Assembly (NCBI GenBank): GCA_017469945.1
Contig: JAFUFI010000004.1
Location: forward strand, 94,581-158,580
DNA length: 64,000 nucleotides
Source of the DNA: Lachnospiraceae bacterium
GTDB taxonomy: Bacteria; Bacillota; Clostridia; Lachnospirales; Lachnospiraceae
Direction: 5' to 3'
A program made the position numbers and the translations under genes. Positions 17,438 to 26,883 of the stretch are shown here, piece after piece. The notes below the pieces were generated by a model. It worked only from the letters and a program-made list of their open reading frames with translations, was not told the DNA's origin and did no database searches. The number at the start of each line of letters is the position of its first letter. Within the stretch, counting starts at the first letter, position 1.

Positions 17438-17782
17438 TTACAATTCCTCTATGATCCCCTCGGAAAGCTTTGCAATTTCCTTTAAAGCTCCCTTCATTTT
17501 AGCGGGATCCATCTCCCCCGAAAGTAGGGATATATCCGATGCTTTCTTTTTGATCGATACAAATTTAGAAACAAGATGTAGCTTATCTTCGTATCCTTGA
17601 AGTATCTTATCGCATCTTTTAATAAGGTCATGCACGCCCTGTCTGGAGATTCCTTCTTCTTCGGCAACCTCAGCCAATGACATATCATCAAAAACGGACC
17701 TTTCATATATACTCTTTTGATGATCCGTTAAAAGTTCACCGTAGAAATCATATAATAAAGATTTTTCAAAAAGCTCATCCAT
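17438..17782 (-). CDS. ylxM: YlxM-family DNA-binding protein
   Basis: 114 residues. The helix-turn-helix LAEVAEEEGISRQGVHDLIKRCDKIL resembles sigma-factor region 4. In Firmicutes and streptococci this gene always precedes ffh and modulates the SRP pathway. The ATG at 17782 (MDELFEKSLLYDFYGELLTDHQ) is preceded by CGGAGC; a frame from TTG 17800 is unlikely. Confidence 0.94.
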   Translation of the reverse strand: MDELFEKSLLYDFYGELLTDHQKSIYERSVFDDMSLAEVAEEEGISRQGVHDLIKRCDKILQGYEDKLHLVSKFVSIKKKASDISLLSGEMDPAKMKGALKEIAKLSEGIIEEL

Positions 17783-17828
17783 AATATAGCTCCGAGGCAA
17801 ACTTCAATCAAAAATACAAATATCAAAA

Positions 17829-17859
17829 GCGCACATATACTAAAATAGTACATGTGCGC
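17829..17859 (-). terminator. Inverted repeat, probable terminator of the chemoreceptor gene
   Basis: A 14-bp stem (GCGCACATGTACTA pairing with TAGTATATGTGCGC, one G-U) around a 3-nt loop, then TTTTGATATTTG on the minus strand. It lies about 50 bp after the chemoreceptor stop. It also covers the spacer and -10 box of the following promoter, so it could be an operator. Confidence 0.6.
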
Positions 17860-17870
17860 CAATCTGTCAA
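17842..17870 (-). promoter_or_regulatory. Promoter of the ylxM-ffh operon
   Basis: TTGACA (17865-17870), 17-bp spacer, TATTTT (17842-17847) on the minus strand, about 60 bp before the ylxM ATG. Confidence 0.65.
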
Positions 17871-17910
17871 GTATTTTTTCTTTACACCCTTAAAAACTTT
17901 TAAAGGCAGA

Positions 17911-19968
17911 TTACTCAAGCTTAAACTTATTAACGATATCAATAAGGCTGTAAGCTGTCTTTTGCTGCTGCTGAGCCATATCCGCAACGCTTTCAACCGC
18001 ATTGGATACATTATTAACGGAGTCTGTGATCTCAGCCGATTTTCCGGAAGTATCCTGTGTAGATTCAGCGATACTTGCAACAGCGTCATTAACTTCATTC
18101 ATAGAATTGCGGATCATCTCTGTCATCTCATCGATCTGAGCTGCGAGTTTTCCAAATAGAGATGCATCATCGCCGTACTGATGTCCAACCTCTACGAAGT
18201 TGTCATAGTCGGGAGTAACGGTCTCGGTAACAAATGAAAGAAGCTTGTTTGATCCCTCAGCCATCTCAAGGAATGCTGTCTGGATCTCATTGGTAGTACC
18301 CTTTATCTTTTCAACGGCATCTGCTGTTTCGGATGCAAGCTTATTGATCTCGGTAGCAACTACAGCGAAACCTCTTCCGGCCTCTCCTGCTCTTGCAGCT
18401 TCGATTGAAGCGTTGAGTGAAAGGAGGTTGATCTGTTCCGCAATCTCGGAAATCGTAGAGGCAAGAGTGTCGATTTCGTTGACAACTTCTACCTTTGCAT
18501 TAGCTCTCTCAAGCTCATCGCGTCTAAGCTTAGCGATTGAGATTGCCTCATCATGCGCTTTGCTCGACTTCTCCTGGATTTCCTTTGCACGTCCTGTGAT
18601 ACGTTCAACTTCATGCTTAGTAGTTTCGGTCTCTTCTGCAAGTCCTCTTACGGATTCGTTTACATCGGCTACAGAAGCGCTAACCTGCTCTGTAGCGGCA
18701 CCTGTCATCATCATAGCGTCGTTAACAACAGCCATGTTCTCACGGATTCTCTCGAACTCCGCATTAAGCTCTTCGCTCATTGCGCCGAGAGTTGTGGAAG
18801 CATCGTTAATATCACGAGACTCCTTGGCAATACCCTGAATGATAGACTTGTTGTTATAATACATATCATTAAGAGCGTTACCAACCTTACCGACTTCATC
18901 CTTTGATCTTACTTTCAAAGGATCGATAGTAAAGTCTCCGGATGCAAGTACGCCGGCAAAAGCAGAAACCTTGGCAAGCTGGCTTGTAATGGCGTTGATT
19001 ACAAGGAAGATAACAACAGCGCCTACGACAAGGGCTATAACAAGGATAATGATCATAATATTGAGCATCTTGTATACATTTGCGAGAAGCTCTTTGTCAT
19101 CGATCTGGAGCATCAGCTTCCAGTTAACCTCGGGAAGTGTTGAATAAAATACATCATATTTAACATTTCCTTCGTTATAGGTTCCTGTTCCCTCATCGGT
19201 TGCAAGGACGGTTGATCCCAAAGAGGCAAGCGATTTATTTGCATCTGCAGTTATATTCTCACCGTTCTCAGACTTTGTGGTGTCTTTATGGTAAAGGAAC
19301 ACACCGCTTGAAGTGGTAAGCATAGCAGATCCGGTCTCACCCATCTTGATGCCGCCTACTACCTCTTCAATTGTTCCAAGCTGGATATCTACGGTAACGC
19401 AGCCGATAAACTTCTGCTGTCTGTTGAAGATAGGCGCTGAGCAGGTCGCCATAACCGTCTGGGATACGGGATCGTAATATGGGTCTGTTATCTGAGCTTC
19501 CCCGCTGGTCATAGTCATAGCATTAGTATAATACTCTTGCACAAAATAATCGTACTCTTTATTACTGTAGTCCATGGTAAGAACTATCTCACCGTTATCT
19601 ACATAGTAATAAGGTCCGTAGTAGCGCTTGTCGGGGTCAAACTTAAAGGGCTCGAACCAAAGTCCTGCTCCGGAGATCATGTCGTTATTTTCGATAATGC
19701 GCTTAAGCATCATCTCATAGGTCTGTGGGGTTGTTTTAACATAAGTTGCGGAAACCGCACTGGCGATATTAAGAGCTGTAAATCTGATGTTGTCGAGCTC
19801 GCCGTTCATCTGATTGATTGCGGCGTCAAGAGTAGCGTCAGCAACCTGCTTGGCCTGATCGGTTATAATTGTTCTACTCTCCTGAAGGCTAAAAATTGCC
19901 ATAAATATAAGTACTAAAGCAAACAGAGGCAATAATGTAACCAGCATCTTTGTTTTAATGCTTCTCAT
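17911..19968 (-). CDS. Methyl-accepting chemotaxis protein with dCache sensor
   Basis: 685 residues. TM1 at about 8-28, an extracellular Cache-type domain ([41 protein letters not shown]), TM2 near 300-325, a HAMP segment, and a cytoplasmic signalling domain with the hairpin tip [35 protein letters not shown]. Cache domains of this kind bind small molecules such as amino acids. The ATG at 19968 follows GGAGGAA; a frame from 20055 has no start support. It lies between ilvA and ylxM with its own promoter, interrupting the usual secretion gene block. Confidence 0.95.
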   Translation of the reverse strand: MRSIKTKMLVTLLPLFALVLIFMAIFSLQESRTIITDQAKQVADATLDAAINQMNGELDNIRFTALNIASAVSATYVKTTPQTYEMMLKRIIENNDMISGAGLWFEPFKFDPDKRYYGPYYYVDNGEIVLTMDYSNKEYDYFVQEYYTNAMTMTSGEAQITDPYYDPVSQTVMATCSAPIFNRQQKFIGCVTVDIQLGTIEEVVGGIKMGETGSAMLTTSSGVFLYHKDTTKSENGENITADANKSLASLGSTVLATDEGTGTYNEGNVKYDVFYSTLPEVNWKLMLQIDDKELLANVYKMLNIMIIILVIALVVGAVVIFLVINAITSQLAKVSAFAGVLASGDFTIDPLKVRSKDEVGKVGNALNDMYYNNKSIIQGIAKESRDINDASTTLGAMSEELNAEFERIRENMAVVNDAMMMTGAATEQVSASVADVNESVRGLAEETETTKHEVERITGRAKEIQEKSSKAHDEAISIAKLRRDELERANAKVEVVNEIDTLASTISEIAEQINLLSLNASIEAARAGEAGRGFAVVATEINKLASETADAVEKIKGTTNEIQTAFLEMAEGSNKLLSFVTETVTPDYDNFVEVGHQYGDDASLFGKLAAQIDEMTEMIRNSMNEVNDAVASIAESTQDTSGKSAEITDSVNNVSNAVESVADMAQQQQKTAYSLIDIVNKFKLE

Positions 19969-19972
19969 AAAA

Positions 19973-20029
19973 ATTCCTCCTATAGCATAAAGTTTACGAG
20001 TTTTAAATTTATTATACTTTAGGAGGAAT
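19973..20029 (-). promoter_or_regulatory. Inverted repeat that can mask the chemoreceptor ribosome binding site
   Basis: On the minus strand ATTCCTCCTA (20020-20029) is the exact complement of TAGGAGGAAT (19973-19982), which contains the Shine-Dalgarno sequence. The -10 box lies between the arms, so only read-through transcripts from ilvA would contain both. Confidence 0.5.
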
Positions 20030-20039
20030 GTAAAGTCTA
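20011..20039 (-). promoter_or_regulatory. Promoter of the chemoreceptor gene
   Basis: A consensus TATAAT (20011-20016) with TAGACT (20034-20039) 17 bp upstream on the minus strand. Predicted start site near 20004. No sigma-28-type element was seen. Confidence 0.45.
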
Positions 20040-20090
20040 TGTAAAACTTGGTCAATAATTATAAAAAAATTATAAACCATTGTCTATTTT

Positions 20091-21314
20091 TTATATTTTT
20101 GTGGATACAAGTCTCGGTTTGTAGCCCTCTTTTTCAAGAGCATCCATAATCTGATTTTTGTGTTCAGTTCCGAAGGCTTCAAGAGTGATCCTAAGCTCAA
20201 CGGCAGCGCTTCTGTTGATGGAAACAAACTGGTTGTGTTCAAGTTTGATAACATTTCCGCTCTCTCTTGCGATCTCGCCAGATACTCTTGAGAGCTCGCC
20301 CGGCTTGTCTGGAAGAAGTACGGATACGGTAAATATCCTGTCTCTTAAGATAAGTCCCTGCTGAACAACGGATGACATTGTGATAACATCCATATTTCCG
20401 CCGCTTAAGATAGACACTACTCTCTTGTCCTTAGCATCAAGCTGTTTTAAGGCTGCAACGGTAAGAAGTCCGGAATTTTCAACAACCATTTTATGGTTCT
20501 CGACCATATCAAGGAAAGCTACAACAAGATCGGCATCCTCAACAGTGATGATATCGTCAAGATTCTCTTTAAGGTAAGGGAAGATCTTGCTTCCGGGGGT
20601 CTTAACCGCAGTACCGTCGGCGATTGTATTTACTCCGGGAAGAGTAACAACTTTACCCGCTTCAAAAGAAGCTTTCATGCATGCTGCTCCCGCAGGCTCA
20701 ACGCCTATAACTTTAATCTTTGGATTAAGTAACTTGGTAAGAGTAGACACGCCTGTTGCAAGTCCGCCTCCTCCGATGGGTACAAGTATATAATCAACCA
20801 GAGGAAGCTCCTTTACGATTTCCATAGCGATTGTTCCCTGTCCGGTAGCAACGCAAAGATCGTCGAAGGGATGAACAAAAGTATAGCCGTGCTCATCAGC
20901 AAGCTCATAAGCCTTGGCGCAAGCCTCATCGTAAACATCTCCGTGAAGGATTACTTGAGCACCATAACCCTTTGTTCTGTTAACCTTTATAAGAGGAGTA
21001 GTGGTAGGCATAACGATCGTAGCCTTAGCTCCGAAAGCCTTCGCCGCGTAAGCCACGCCCTGTGCATGGTTTCCCGCAGATGCTGTGATAACACCCTTGT
21101 TTCTTTCCTCCTCACTTAAAAGACTCATCTTGTAGTAAGCGCCTCTAAGCTTGTAAGCCCCGGTATACTGCATATTCTCTGGTTTAAAGTATATCTTATT
21201 ACCATACTTGGCACTGAAATACTCAGAATATACAAGTTTAGTTTCGGATGTCACTTTCTGTACAACTTCCGTTGCCTCTTCAAAAGCATCAAGAGTAAGC
21301 ATTTCTTTTTTCAT
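20091..21314 (-). CDS. ilvA: Threonine dehydratase
   Basis: PLP enzyme converting threonine to 2-oxobutanoate, the first step toward isoleucine or a catabolic route. 407 residues: PLP-binding Lys55 in GAYKLRGAY, the SAGNHAQGVAYAA block, the glycine-rich PIGGGGLATGVS, and a C-terminal ACT domain (about 325-407, TVSVLLPDKPGELSRVSGEIAR). The single short ACT domain resembles the form usually called catabolic or TdcB-like with ACT. It is 32 bp downstream of ftsY, probably in its transcript. Confidence 0.94.
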   Translation of the reverse strand: MKKEMLTLDAFEEATEVVQKVTSETKLVYSEYFSAKYGNKIYFKPENMQYTGAYKLRGAYYKMSLLSEEERNKGVITASAGNHAQGVAYAAKAFGAKATIVMPTTTPLIKVNRTKGYGAQVILHGDVYDEACAKAYELADEHGYTFVHPFDDLCVATGQGTIAMEIVKELPLVDYILVPIGGGGLATGVSTLTKLLNPKIKVIGVEPAGAACMKASFEAGKVVTLPGVNTIADGTAVKTPGSKIFPYLKENLDDIITVEDADLVVAFLDMVENHKMVVENSGLLTVAALKQLDAKDKRVVSILSGGNMDVITMSSVVQQGLILRDRIFTVSVLLPDKPGELSRVSGEIARESGNVIKLEHNQFVSINRSAAVELRITLEAFGTEHKNQIMDALEKEGYKPRLVSTKI

Positions 21315-21346
21315 CTTAAAAGCCTCTTTTCCATTTCCTAAATTAA

Positions 21347-22270
21347 CTAACTGAATATAGCTTCGACAAAGGAATCGGGATCGAATTTCTGAAGATCGTC
21401 GATCTGTTCGCCTACGCCGATATACTTAACGGGTATATCAAGCTCGGATTGTATCGCTACAGCGATACCGCCCTTTGCCGTTCCGTCCATCTTGGTAAGG
21501 ACTATTCCCGTAAGGGGAGCAACTTCGGAGAATTCCTTTGCTTGGACAAGCGCGTTCTGTCCTGTTGTACCGTCAAGGACGATAAGGTTTTCTCTGTGTA
21601 CCTCGGGGAACTCTCTTGAAATGATCTTGTCCATCTTACGAAGCTCTTCCATAAGGTTCTTCTTGTTATGAAGCCTACCCGCGGTATCGATAAGGAGTAC
21701 GTCTATGCCTCTTGCCTTGCAGGCGGAAACAGCGTCAAAAACAACGCTTGCGGGATCTGCACCGTTTACGCTGCCAACGATTCCGACATCGGCTCTTTTT
21801 GCCCAGACTTCAAGCTGTTCACCCGCTGCGGCTCTGAAAGTATCGGCCGCCGCAATAAGGACTTTCTTTCCTTCGGCTTTAAACTTAGAAGCAAGCTTTC
21901 CGACGGTCGTTGTCTTTCCTACGCCGTTGACTCCGATAACCATAATAACGGACTTTTCCGTCTCAAACTTATACTCCGTCTCTCCCACAGCCATCTGCTG
22001 TTTGATAGACTCCTTAAGGATCTCTCTGCATTCTTCGGTCTTTTTAAGATGCTCTTTTTTTACTTTCGCCTTAAGATCCTCAATGATGTTATCCGTAGCG
22101 GTAACACCGATATCGGCCATTATAAGGATTTCTTCCAACTCCTCATAGAAATCATCATCAATTTCAGATGCCGTAAAGGCATTGTTTAAGTTTTTGACAA
22201 AGCTGTCTCTTGTTTTTGTAAGTCCGGCTTTTAATCTGCCGAAGAAACCGATCTTGCTCTCTTCTTCCAT
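21347..22270 (-). CDS. ftsY: SRP receptor FtsY
   Basis: Membrane-associated GTPase that docks the Ffh-ribosome complex. 307 residues with a short N-terminus (no long acidic A domain). Motifs: GVNGVGKTTTVGKLA, DTFRAAAGEQLEVWA, DTAGRLHNKKNLMEEL, TKMDGTAKGG and the C-terminal YIGVGEQIDDLQKFD. The ATG follows the smc stop directly, so the two are coupled. Confidence 0.97.
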   Translation of the reverse strand: MEEESKIGFFGRLKAGLTKTRDSFVKNLNNAFTASEIDDDFYEELEEILIMADIGVTATDNIIEDLKAKVKKEHLKKTEECREILKESIKQQMAVGETEYKFETEKSVIMVIGVNGVGKTTTVGKLASKFKAEGKKVLIAAADTFRAAAGEQLEVWAKRADVGIVGSVNGADPASVVFDAVSACKARGIDVLLIDTAGRLHNKKNLMEELRKMDKIISREFPEVHRENLIVLDGTTGQNALVQAKEFSEVAPLTGIVLTKMDGTAKGGIAVAIQSELDIPVKYIGVGEQIDDLQKFDPDSFVEAIFS

Positions 22271-25200
22271 TTAAGCGTCCAAATCCTTTTCTATGAGGTT
22301 AACAGATACAAGCGTTGAAACACCCTTTTCCTGCATGGTAATACCGTAAAGTCTGTCAACATTTTCCATAGTTCCTCGTCTGTGAGTAATAACGATGAAC
22401 TGAGTATGCTTGGTAAGCTTATGCAAATACTTTGCAAATCTTCCGACGTTAGAATCATCAAGCGCCGCCTCAATCTCGTCAAGGAGACAGAAAGGCGAAG
22501 GCTTAAGGTTCTGAATCGCAAACATCAGCGCTATGGCTGAAAGAGCCTTCTCACCACCGGATAACTGCATCATATTCTGAAGCTTCTTTCCCGGGGGCTG
22601 AGCGATGATCCTGATTCCCGCCTCAAGGATATCCTCTTCTTCCATAAGTTCAAGAGTACCTTTTCCGCCTCCGAAGAGTTCCTTAAATACTCTGTCGTAC
22701 TCTTCGCTGATCTCTTTAAACTTCTCGGAAAACTGCTTACGCATAGCGCTGTCAAGCTCTGCGATAATACCCTTCAAGGTCTCGGCCGCCTGAACAAGAT
22801 CCGTCTGCTGAGTCTTCATAGTATTGTAACGCTCGGATATTTCTTTATACTCCTCAATAGCGTTTACATTGACATCGCCGAGTCTCTTTATCTTGTCCTT
22901 AACTTCGGCAATATCTCTCTTCATAACGACAAGATCATTCATAGACTCATCGCGGATAGCCGCCGCTGCAGAAAGAGTGATCTCATATTCATCCCACATA
23001 TAATTGATGTGGCTCTCAATGGATTCCTCGCTCTTTTCCTTTTGAGATGTGAGTCTGAAAACTTCCTTATCAAGGGAAGCCATCTTATCCGCAAGGGCTT
23101 CTCTGTCTTCGAAGAAGGTCTTTTGCTTAGCCGAAAGCTCTGCCTTCTTTTTGATGTTTTCCTGCATCTCGGTTTGCTTATTCTCGGCAACGGAATAGGA
23201 TTTTTCGATAGTCTCCTCAATAAGGGAAATATTTTCCTTATTTTCCGCAACCATCTTCTCGTTGGCCTCGAGAGCGGAAAGCACGGCAGAAAGCTCTTCA
23301 TCCGATTTCGAAAGCTCGGCATCTATTCTGTCAAGGTTTTCCTGCTTATACAAAAGGGCCTGACGCATCTTGGTCACTTCAACTTCAAATGCGTTTACTT
23401 TAGCTGAGCTTTCCGTCTCTTCTTTATGCTTTTCATCAAGAAGTCTGCCAAGCTCAGCTATCTTTTCGTTTGCTAAGCTTTCCTTTTCTTCGCTCAAAGC
23501 AAGCTCATCCTTGGCGCTTTCTCTGCCCTCTGCAATCTCTGCGAGCTGCTTTTCGATGTCCTGCTGTTCCGAAGCAAGGCTTAAAGCGTTCTCTGATTCT
23601 TCCTCCATACGCTCTCTTGCGGATGAAAGGTTTATTCTGGCGGTATTTTGCTTTATTGTAAGATCGGAAATCTCAAGCTTAATATGTTCAAGCTTTGTAC
23701 GCATTTCCGTTCTCTTATCGCGCAACTCGTTAACCTCTTTATCGCCTCTTTCAATCTCTTTTTCTAGCTTGTCTACGCTCTTTTCAAGGTCTGCGATCTC
23801 TCGGCGCTTTCCGAGGAAATTGGTATTGTTTTTAAAAGCACCTCCGCTAATGGCGCCGCCCGGAGCAAGTAACTCGCCCTCAAGGGTAACCATACGGATC
23901 GTGTAATTGTATTTTCTTGCAATCTTTGTTGCGTTGTCCACGCTGTCTACAACGACAAATCTTCCAAGAAGGCTTTCTGCGATCTTTTCATACTCTTTAT
24001 CTGTATCAACAAGAGTATGTGCAAGTCCTAATACGCCCTTTTCGTTAAGAACGTCTATAGCCTTAATCTGCTGAGGGTTTGAAACTGCGTCCATGGGAAG
24101 GAATGTAGCTCTTCCAAGCTTTCCCTCTTTAAGGAAACCTATAAGCTTCTTTGCCGTATCTTCATCCTTTGTGACAATATTTTGAATATTACCGCCGAGA
24201 GCAGTTTCAATTGCGGTCTCGTACTTTTTATCAACCTTGATAATATCGGCAACAACTCCCACAATTCCCTTAAAGCGAGACTTTTGCTCCATAACCTTTT
24301 TAACGCTTCCGCCGTATCCTTCGTATCTTTCGGCGATGTCTAAAAGGGTCTGCAGCTTTGTCTTTTCCTGGTGGTAAAGAGCCTGATCGCTTCTAAGCTT
24401 ATCATCGGTTTTATTTATCTTGGAACGAAGCTCTTCAATTGTGCTTTCGGTTTCCTTTTCTTCTTTTTGCTTGGAAGTGATCTCTTCCGTAGCCTTTTCA
24501 AAGACATCCTCAAGCTCTTTTATTGACTCTTTTCTTTCTTCCTCATCGCTCTTTACGCGAAGGATTCTGGAATTAAGCTCCGCCTTACGAACGTTTATCT
24601 GCTCGCTTAAAGAGTCAAAACGGCTCATCTTGGCCTTTATCGTAGATCTTGAGTTAAGCTCTCCGATGATAATATTTTTATTCTCTTCAAGTTCGCTGTT
24701 CAGCTTTTCGATCTCGCTTTGAACCCTTGATAGAGCATCAGCAAGTTCTTTTGCTGTATTTTCCGTTTCAAGAGCCTTTTCATCGGCGTCTTTATTGTCG
24801 TTTAAAATCTTTTCACGCTCTGCCCTTCGTTTTTCGATTTCTTCGTTAATTGAATTCTTACGCTCAAGATAATATGCATCGGAATCCCCGGCAGACCTTA
24901 TTTTTTCCTTTAACAGCTCAATCTGACCTTCAAGGCGGCTTCTGTTAAGATCGGTATTTGAAAGCTCGTTTCTAGCGCTTTCAATCTCCTTATCAAGACC
25001 GGCGATGGTCTCCTGCATGCGGTCATATTCTTCCTTGACTCCGTCATACTCCTTTTTAACACCGGTAAGATCTTCACTTGCGATACTGAGCTTTTCCTCA
25101 ACATCAATAAGCTTAGACTTAAGGCTTTCATGTTCAAGAAGGAAGGCATTGACGTCGAGAGTCTTAAGGTTTTCTTTAAGAGAAAGATACTGCTTGGCCT

Positions 25201-25831
25201 TCTCGCTCTGGCGCTCTAACGGACCGACCTGGCGCTCCAGCTCGGTTAAAATGTCATTAACTCTGACAAGGTTATTCTGCTCATTTTCAAGTTTCTTTAA
25301 AGCGGAAGCCTTGCGTCTTTTAAACTTTACGATTCCCGCAGCTTCATCAAAAAGCTCACGTCTCTCCTCGGGCTTTCCGGAAAGGATCTTGTCGATCTGA
25401 CCCTGTCCGATGATGGAGTAACCTTCTTTACCGATACCTGTATCGTAGAAAAGCTCATTTACATCTTTAAGGCGACAAGCCGTTCCGTTTAAAAGGTATT
25501 CGCTCTCACCGGATCTGTAGAGGCGTCTGGCAATTGTAACCTCTTCAAAATCTGTAGGAAGCGCATGATCCGAATTATCAAGAGTAATAGCTACGTATGC
25601 ATAACTTAAGGGCTTACGAGTCTCTGTTCCGGAGAAAATGACATCGGTCATTGTTCCTCCGCGGAGCTGTTTAACGCTCTGTTCTCCCAAAACCCATCTG
25701 ACAGCATCGGCTACATTACTCTTTCCCGATCCGTTAGGTCCTACAATACCTGTAATTCCGTTGTGGAACTGAAAAACGATCTTGTTTGCAAAGGACTTAA
25801 ATCCCTGTACTTCAATACTTTTTAGAAACAT
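22271..25831 (-). CDS. smc: Chromosome segregation protein SMC
   Basis: 1186 residues, typical length. ATPase head with Walker A GPNGSGKSN near 32-40, long coiled coil, hinge at roughly 505-670 (KGIVGVVADIIKVDKKYETAIETALGGNIQNIV), second coiled coil, then signature LSGGEKALSAIALMFAI and Walker B FCLLDEIEAALD. Works with ScpA/ScpB to compact and separate chromosomes. The rnc stop overlaps its start by 20 bp. The rnc-smc-ftsY order is classic for Firmicutes. Confidence 0.98.
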   Translation of the reverse strand: MFLKSIEVQGFKSFANKIVFQFHNGITGIVGPNGSGKSNVADAVRWVLGEQSVKQLRGGTMTDVIFSGTETRKPLSYAYVAITLDNSDHALPTDFEEVTIARRLYRSGESEYLLNGTACRLKDVNELFYDTGIGKEGYSIIGQGQIDKILSGKPEERRELFDEAAGIVKFKRRKASALKKLENEQNNLVRVNDILTELERQVGPLERQSEKAKQYLSLKENLKTLDVNAFLLEHESLKSKLIDVEEKLSIASEDLTGVKKEYDGVKEEYDRMQETIAGLDKEIESARNELSNTDLNRSRLEGQIELLKEKIRSAGDSDAYYLERKNSINEEIEKRRAEREKILNDNKDADEKALETENTAKELADALSRVQSEIEKLNSELEENKNIIIGELNSRSTIKAKMSRFDSLSEQINVRKAELNSRILRVKSDEEERKESIKELEDVFEKATEEITSKQKEEKETESTIEELRSKINKTDDKLRSDQALYHQEKTKLQTLLDIAERYEGYGGSVKKVMEQKSRFKGIVGVVADIIKVDKKYETAIETALGGNIQNIVTKDEDTAKKLIGFLKEGKLGRATFLPMDAVSNPQQIKAIDVLNEKGVLGLAHTLVDTDKEYEKIAESLLGRFVVVDSVDNATKIARKYNYTIRMVTLEGELLAPGGAISGGAFKNNTNFLGKRREIADLEKSVDKLEKEIERGDKEVNELRDKRTEMRTKLEHIKLEISDLTIKQNTARINLSSARERMEEESENALSLASEQQDIEKQLAEIAEGRESAKDELALSEEKESLANEKIAELGRLLDEKHKEETESSAKVNAFEVEVTKMRQALLYKQENLDRIDAELSKSDEELSAVLSALEANEKMVAENKENISLIEETIEKSYSVAENKQTEMQENIKKKAELSAKQKTFFEDREALADKMASLDKEVFRLTSQKEKSEESIESHINYMWDEYEITLSAAAAIRDESMNDLVVMKRDIAEVKDKIKRLGDVNVNAIEEYKEISERYNTMKTQQTDLVQAAETLKGIIAELDSAMRKQFSEKFKEISEEYDRVFKELFGGGKGTLELMEEEDILEAGIRIIAQPPGKKLQNMMQLSGGEKALSAIALMFAIQNLKPSPFCLLDEIEAALDDSNVGRFAKYLHKLTKHTQFIVITHRRGTMENVDRLYGITMQEKGVSTLVSVNLIEKDLDA

Positions 25832-26522
25832 ATCCCTGATCTCTCAACTTTAATAACGCCTCATAAGCAGCCTGCTGTTCCGCAGCCTTTTTTGTACGGC
25901 CTTTGCCTCTTCCGAGCTCGTTCTTTCCGCTCTTTACAATAACCTCAAACTCTTTATCGTGTTCCGGGCCATTCTCGCCTAAAAGGACGTATTCGAATTC
26001 TTTCTTTAACTCCCCTTGCATAACTTCCTGAAGGGTACTTTTACTGTCATAAAAAAGGACCTTATTCTCAAGATCTGACAAAATGAACTTGTTAATATGA
26101 TCTTTTGCTTTATCCATGCCACCGTCAAGGAAAATAGCGCCGATAATGGCTTCCATGACATCGGAGGTGATGCTTTCACGGCCTCTTCCGCCCGTGCTCT
26201 CCTCACCCTTACCGAGAAGAATATATTTGCCGAGATCTAAATCTCTGGCACAAATAGCCAAAGAGGGCTCACACACCATAGAAGCGCGCAATTTAGTAAG
26301 ACGTCCCTCCGGCAAATCCGGATATTTATGAAAAAGGAATTCCGAGGAAACGACTTCTAAGACAGCGTCTCCGAGAAATTCTAATCTTTCATAATCACCC
26401 GATTTATTGATCTTTTGCTCATTGGCATAGGAGCTGTGGGTAAGGGCCTGTTTCAAAAGGCTTTTATCCTTAAACTCATAACCAATGGCTTTTTCCAAAC
26501 CATTTAAATCCAAAGTATTCAT
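25812..26522 (-). CDS. rnc: Ribonuclease III
   Basis: Double-strand-specific RNase for rRNA and mRNA processing. 236 residues: catalytic domain with ERLEFLGDAVLEVVSSEFLF (signature), SDVMEAIIGAIFLDGG, and a C-terminal dsRNA-binding domain (TLQEVMQGE... KKAAEQQAAYEALLKL). The ATG at 26522 has AGGAA upstream; the open frame up to 26585 lies in the preceding terminator. Confidence 0.97.
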   Translation of the reverse strand: MNTLDLNGLEKAIGYEFKDKSLLKQALTHSSYANEQKINKSGDYERLEFLGDAVLEVVSSEFLFHKYPDLPEGRLTKLRASMVCEPSLAICARDLDLGKYILLGKGEESTGGRGRESITSDVMEAIIGAIFLDGGMDKAKDHINKFILSDLENKVLFYDSKSTLQEVMQGELKKEFEYVLLGENGPEHDKEFEVIVKSGKNELGRGKGRTKKAAEQQAAYEALLKLRDQGYVSKKY

Positions 26523-26544
26523 TTTTAAGTATTCCTGTTTAAGT

Positions 26545-26583
26545 GAAAAAGATTCCCAGATGACCATATTACATCCGGGAATC
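26545..26583 (-). terminator. Intrinsic terminator between acpP and rnc
   Basis: GATTCCCGGATG pairs with CATCTGGGAATC (12 bp, one G-U), a 9-nt loop, then TTTTTC on the minus strand. It would end the plsX-acpP transcript or attenuate expression of rnc-smc-ftsY. Confidence 0.8.
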
Positions 26584-26616
26584 ATTTATTCCAAATGTTT
26601 GATCCAAAGAAAAGAT

Positions 26617-26847
26617 TTAGCTTAAAGCTTCCTTGATAAGTTCAACAGCCTGTCCTACGGTTGTAATCTGCTCAGCCGCATCCTCTTCTACGTGAATATC
26701 GAAAGCGTCCTCGATACCCATAACGATCTGATATACGTCGAGTGAATCAGCTCCAAGATCGTCGGTAAAAGTAGTTTCGGGTGTGATCTCATCGGGATCT
26801 ACATTTAATACTTCCGCAATAATTGCTTTTAATTTTTCAAGTTCCAT
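26617..26847 (-). CDS. acpP: Acyl carrier protein
   Basis: 76 residues. Phosphopantetheine attaches to Ser35 in LGADSLDVYQIVMGIEDAF. Carries acyl chains in fatty acid synthesis. It follows plsX by 36 bp and uses AAGGAA as ribosome binding site. Confidence 0.97.
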   Translation of the reverse strand: MELEKLKAIIAEVLNVDPDEITPETTFTDDLGADSLDVYQIVMGIEDAFDIHVEEDAAEQITTVGQAVELIKEALS

Positions 26848-26883
26848 AGTAAAGTTTCCTTCCTTAATTACAAAAAAAATATC

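Noticed and set aside
20041..20090. Terminator after ilvA
   Set aside because: Only an AT inverted repeat without a stable stem; read-through toward the chemoreceptor seems possible.
23370..23906. 178-codon plus-strand open frame opposite smc
   Set aside because: Antisense to the SMC coiled coil; Ser/Leu-rich shadow frame.
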